From Blattamonas nauphoetae (taxonomy: Eukaryota; Preaxostyla; Oxymonadida): DNA of 64,000 bases. Of the stretch, positions 59,701 through 64,000 are shown piece by piece; positions within the stretch are counted from its first letter, which is position 1, and the number at the start of each line of letters is the position of its first letter. The translations under genes and the position numbers were made by a program. The notes below the pieces were generated by a model. That model had not been told where the DNA came from and searched no databases. It was given only the letters and a program-made list of their open reading frames with translations. The stretch is taken from the NCBI GenBank assembly GCA_033064195.1, contig JARBJD010000015.1, positions 1 through 64,000 on the forward strand. The letters are read 5' to 3'.

Positions 59701-61264
59701 ATCGCCTTCTGCATTCTTCAATCTCGACTACTCAACGTCTTACAAAATCACATCGATTGTTGGGATTGTTCCCTCATCATCTTCGTCTTCGACACTCTCC
59801 AATGACCTCACATTCCCGTTGGTGGCGTGGGCGTTCGACGTCGCTTCGATGCCCCCCTTCGCCACACCAACGCCACCCACTCTCGTCGGAGCCAAAGCTC
59901 ATCTCGTTTTGCCTGACCAGCAACTCGCGTTCGTGTCTGTGATCCTTCACAAAGAAGTGATTGGATCGTTCGAGATTGTTGTGGAGGAAGCTGGAAAGGA
60001 TGTCGCCATCACCGTTGAATTTGAGGAGTATTCGCTGATGGGTGACTCGTCGAGCTTTGTTGTGGTTGGCGAGGATCGCTTGCTGACGCACAACACGACA
60101 TACACGATCAAGTCGATGACACAGTCACCAGGAACAGGATCGCCGTTTGTGTGGATGAACGAGACGATCACCTTCCACATCCCTTCATCTGCATATGATG
60201 CGAAGAAAGCGAAGATGGCCGAAACGAAGAAACTGCTGAGCTGGCTGATTCCTCTGATTGTGTCAGTTTGTGTTGCTCTGCTCGTTGCCATCGTGGTCAT
60301 CGTTCTCATCCGTCGCCGGAAGACCAAAGCAGAGAAGTCGCCAACTGACATGGACGAGCAAGAACCAGTTGAACTGGAGAAAGTGGAAGAGTTTGGAGGA
60401 GATTGTTCGAATGGAGTGATCCGATCGGACGGAATGAGCCACTCTGCGTTCGCGTCGACTGAGGATGGTGAATCGAACAAGGGAGGAACGAAAGAGAACA
60501 AGAGTGGGGAACAAGAAGTGGAGTATGCCGAAGTGATGGCGTGCAGTGGGGATTTTGGGATTTCGGGAGCTCGGATGGATTCGACGCTGTATTCGATGCT
60601 TCACAAAGAGAGAAGAGAGATTGGGAAGCGAGTGATTGGGATTCAAGTTGTGAATGGATTGAAGCATGTTGTGGCTAATCGACGATGGAGTGATGTTCTG
60701 ACTCGTCTGTCGTCTCACTGGATTCTGGTTGACGCGGAAGGAAATGTTCGACTGAAACTTGAAATGAGTTCTCGTGAAGCGGATGCGGAAGCAGCTCGTC
60801 AGCAAAGACATCAACAACAAGCAGTTCCCAACATTGACGACAACGAGCACGAAGAAGGAAAACTCGATGATACGAAAGCGAAACCGAAATTGGAGACAGA
60901 CAAGTCTGGGATGGATGGTCTTCGGTGGCGAGCACCTGAAGTTATGGCGGCGGAAGAAAAAAGTGGAGTTGGATCGGTGGATGGGCACAAAGCGTCAGTT
61001 TTTAGTCTTGGCCTTGTGTTGTGGGAAATTGAGACTGGACAAGTGCCATTTGGAGAGCTGGATGCAGTGAATGCTCAGCGACAATCGGGGACAGGAATTG
61101 GACCGAAAATGGAGTCACTTGAGAGTGAAGAGTTTGTGTCGCTGATCCGTCGTTGTGTTTCAGTTGACCCGAAAGATCGACCAACGCTTTCTGAAATTGG
61201 GGAGTTCCTCTCTTCTCATCCTTCGGCCACTCGTGTTCCATCTGGAATGAAAATGAAGGAGTAG
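56771..61264 (+). CDS. secreted beta-helix receptor with pseudokinase domain, copy B
   Basis: Predicted type-I receptor of about 1,340 residues. It has a signal peptide (MIFLSFLLCLFQPIVTITP). A long ectodomain of beta-helix repeats follows, with recurring 'SDCLFDDC', 'LTDLHFLRC' and 'ITLKDCSFIEC' coils. Two Ig-like beta regions come next (LKVKIPIASQKYEVTIED; ITVEFEEYSLMGDSSSF). Then one membrane span (LIPLIVSVCVALLVAIVVIV) with RRRK stop-transfer and a kinase-like domain. The last has RAPEVM and VFSLGLVLWEIETGQVPFGE plus the terminal RPTLSEI, but LSSHWILVDAEGNVRL stands where HRDLKxxN should be, and no DFG is present, so it is a pseudokinase. The frame is continuous from 57665 to the stop; a 486-bp inverted-repeat element (57177-57662) lies in the N-terminal part. 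Confidence 0.85.
57177..57662. mobile_element. 486-bp inverted-repeat element, possible introner
   Basis: Perfect 16-bp ends CAGTCATGGACAAAAG and CTTTTGTCCATGACTG. AGA flanks both sides (57174-57176, 57663-57665), a 3-bp target duplication. Copy A reads CCACAGAAGAAC at the same place without the element. The left end supplies GT two bases in and the right end plus flank supplies ...TGAG. Removal of 57179-57664 as a GT-AG intron would leave the gene in frame. Non-coding inside. Confidence 0.8.
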
Positions 61265-61928
61265 CAGCTCAACGCAAATGGATCCCATCCTCCACTCATC
61301 GCTCCCTTCTTCGTCCATCACGCGTTCATGTGACAATCACTTCACAAACTCACTGAATGTCACTTGATGTCTTCTCAGCCACGTCACCACCTCATCTCAT
61401 CATTCTCCTTTTCGTGATTTCTATCTGAAACACACACACTCTTCACCCTCCACCTGTCTGTATCTCTTCTCATTCAAGATTTGAAGGTGGACACCATTCT
61501 TCTCTGGATTTAAGCTCTTCATTTGTTTGTATTTGTATTCCCATCTCATTCGTATTCACAGTTCTAATTTGGAGGTAGCTGACTTCATTTGTGTTCTCGC
61601 TGGATTCTGTTCGTCACTCTCAGTATTTTTTAGCCATCGTCATCTCTTTAACCCTTTTTGTCTTGTTTCTTCCACTCCGCTTCTGCCTCTCCGCTCGCCT
61701 TCTCACACTGGAGAATGGTGAGTGGTGAAGCAGAAGCCTTCTCACTGTCTGGAGTGATTTTGAATGATTTCTGTTGAATCTTCCACTTCACTCATTCACG
61801 CGTGACTTTTGTTGGATTACTTTCTCCTTTTTTCACAGCTTTCGATAAACCCCCATTAAGTGAATTTTGGAGGCGAATCAAAACAAATAAAGACCAAAAA
61901 GCGTGACTGAAATGAGTGAAATGAAGAA

Positions 61929-63732
61929 TCAATCGCTGACTGTCTCGTAATCCACATCATCATCCAATTCTTCGATACTGAACACCTCAATCAACTGAGT
62001 CACCAGATTAAAACATTCGAAGTCATCTGTATTATCTCTATGAAACGCACACTGCAAAAAAATGATGGTTGTCAAAGATCATACTGTAGAAACAGATTTC
62101 TTTGCATCTTCCTGAAAAGGATCCTCATTTTTGATACAAAATTCGATAGTTGCCGTTGGAGGGTTTAATACAACAAGATCGATGTCGTTTTCCGTCGAGT
62201 AAAGATCCGACGTTGGCAAAATCTCATTGGACGGTTCTTCTCGTTCATCTGACCCAGAATTCTGTTGAACACGATTGCTTTCACTGGATTTTGAGGATGA
62301 GTGGGTTTTGTTGTCCATCATGGGTGGTGGAGCCACAGGTGGACGGCGAGGGGCATTCACTTGTTCCCAATCGTCTTCTGCTCCAACAAGGTTGACTTTT
62401 GGTCTTTTGGATCGATTTGGAGCTGGAGACGACGAAATTGGGCTGTTCATGACCATTGGTTCGCATTGTAACATGATGTCGTCATAAATCCGTCTAACAC
62501 TGGAATTTCCAGCTACCATCGAGATATCGCATCCCTTTGTGATCAAAATCTGGATAAATTGCTATATTTGAAAGGGTAATCACAAACTCGGACGTTTCCC
62601 CAGAGATCACTTAGGACCGCACATTCCACAGGAGTAAGACCTTTGGCATCCTTTTCGTTCATTAAATTTCCCATACGATTCACTGTCCAGTTCAAAATCT
62701 GTTCGTTTTCGCTCCTCGCGGCCCAATGAAGGAGAGTACAGCCATTCCGATCGACAATCGAGATATCCGCTCCAGCACGAATCAGCTGATAAATATCGGA
62801 AAAAATGAGGTATACATATTGAAAACACGGGAAATCACCATAAAACGCCACTGTCTGCAAAGGAGTGACCCCTTCGTATGTTTGAGCGTTGAGATGAGCT
62901 CCTTGTTCCACCAAGAATTTTGTGCAGTCGAGATGACCAGAACCAGCAGAAAGATGAAGCGGAGTTGTCCCTTTCTGTGGAGACTATGACGAAAAGTAAG
63001 GGCAAACCTTGTTTGTGGCATTAACAGACAGTCCTTTTTTGACGAGGAATGTGAGAGCACCAAGATCGCCATATCGAGAAACGAGGTGAATAAGAAGTGC
63101 TGAGAACGATATAATCGTGAAATTCACAAAATAATGATGAATAATCAATTTTGATTCAAACATCCATCAGATTGAGAAAGATTGAGTGATTCTGGCTCAG
63201 ATTCGATGGCTGAGCAGAATTGGGCGAGGTTAGTGTTGATACTCTTCCGAGCAATGGTGAAGGCTGTTTTTGCTTTGTTCATTTGAAGGGTAGTTATGAA
63301 TTGTGGTTTCGTGTCGATTTTCATTTTCAAAGAGATCCGACAGAAAAAGTTGACGGACAGCAAATATGGACAACAGTCTAAATACTGGTACAACAGTGCA
63401 TGGGCATTTCGTACAGACATGGTACCAAAGATAACATCTGTCTCGGCGCTGGATTCACTTCTTTCTTCCTTGAACTTGTATTCTGATGAAAGTTCAGAAG
63501 AACAGCAAAAAAGAATACATATGCCACCCACGTGCACCTTTAAAAGGTTCACTAATCGTTCCGACAGGCGTGGAGAAGGCAATAGTCTCAAATTGGATGT
63601 CAAGACTCCCTCGTGAAAACCAGCCCAAATCACCTTCATTATGAGGTCAAGAACAGAAAATGGGATGAAAATGTGAGATGGACGGAGAACACACCATTTG
63701 GGCGAGATTGGTCTTGGGTATATGCTTGACAA
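61929..63732 (-). CDS. ankyrin-repeat protein with acidic C-terminal tail
   Basis: Several short introns join ankyrin repeats on the minus strand. GSLLIHLVSRYGDLGALTF, then KKGTTPLHLSAGSGHLDCTK, TYEGVTPLQTVAFYGDFPC, LIRAGADISIVDRNGCTLLH and DAKGLTPVECAVLSDLWGN are followed by LITKGCDISMV and a disordered Pro/Ser-rich tail. Introns seen include about 62 nt near 63110-63171, 30 nt ending at CTGATTCGTGC near 62787, 38 nt near 62560 and 42 nt at 62052-62093; the last leads to the final exon ending DDDVDYETVSD at 61929. The N-terminal 190 residues (63145-63732) are helical with no known domain. The true 5' end is unsettled and may lie beyond 64000. Confidence 0.75.
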
Positions 63733-64000
63733 GTTTCGTCAAACGAGGCTCCATTCTTTAATTCTGGAAAGTTGATAACGGTAACAAAATATGGCCAAAC
63801 TTTTATGTGCTGATCGGATATCCTTTTCAGATGTACAGAGAATGTGGCGTGCCTTCACTAAATGTGAACGAGGGTAGAATGAAAGGGCATGACATGAGAT
63901 CATAGTATTGAGAAGAAAATACCGAATGTACACGGCTTCAAAGGTGCCGAAGGAGAAATCTGCGACATTGACTGGTGAGACGACAACTTCAAAATCATAA
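63733..64000 (-). other. probable upstream exon(s) of the ankyrin gene, partial
   Basis: Minus-strand reading from the window edge gives YDFEVVVSPVNVADFSFGTF, which looks coding, followed by a GTATTT donor and a CATTTAG acceptor near 63930-63866. The connection to the exon starting near 63732 is not resolved, and the gene may begin outside the window. Confidence 0.35.

Overview
This is a eukaryotic window, most likely from an anaerobic flagellate of the Preaxostyla (oxymonads such as Blattamonas or Monocercomonoides). The inference rests on very short GT-AG introns (about 30-55 nt in most genes), compact intergenic gaps, paired secreted right-handed beta-helix/pseudokinase receptors, and a dense load of Polinton-type and small DNA transposons. 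The species call is inference; the intron structures and gene families are read directly from the sequence.

Layout. 1-14.34 kb: Polinton copy 1, running in from beyond the window start. Its order is integrase, small ORF, packaging ATPase (-), virion-type ORFs, major capsid, minor capsid (interrupted by a 2.8-kb insertion with an 11-bp direct repeat), then a small ORF, a peptidase-S74 tail-fibre-type protein and two small minus-strand ORFs. 14.37-14.69 kb: two face-to-face tRNA-like sequences and a 120-bp inverted-repeat mini-element. 14.85-18.4 kb: a host gene (-) spread over several frames, tentatively an axonemal protein. 19.5-21.6 kb: a membrane-protein gene between inverted repeats of roughly 500 bp. 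22.3-24.0 kb: a degenerate tandem array with a period of about 135 bp. 24.04-36.31 kb: Polinton copy 2 (small ORF, protein-primed DNA polymerase B, integrase, ATPase, virion ORFs, major capsid), ending beside host DNA.

36.4-45.4 kb is an ordinary gene-dense host segment: a small intron-bearing gene (-), a seven-helix membrane protein (+), a glycerophosphodiester phosphodiesterase (+, five exons), a PY-rich membrane protein (-), a starch-binding-domain/coiled-coil/tail-anchor protein (+) and a leucine-rich-repeat protein (-).

45.6-61.7 kb is a direct duplication of a secreted beta-helix receptor with one membrane span and a kinase-like cytoplasmic domain that lacks HRD and DFG. The first copy is split by a 4.6-kb composite transposon and by a 1.4-kb foldback element with a TA target duplication. 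The second is nearly clean but carries a 486-bp terminal-inverted-repeat element that could also be read as an intron. 61.9-63.7+ kb holds an ankyrin-repeat gene (-) with short introns.

The two Polintons share gene order and a start-proximal T-rich promoter motif of viral look, and part of the capsid gene looks homogenised between them. Most remaining non-genic structure comes from several unrelated classes of inverted-repeat element inserted into genes.
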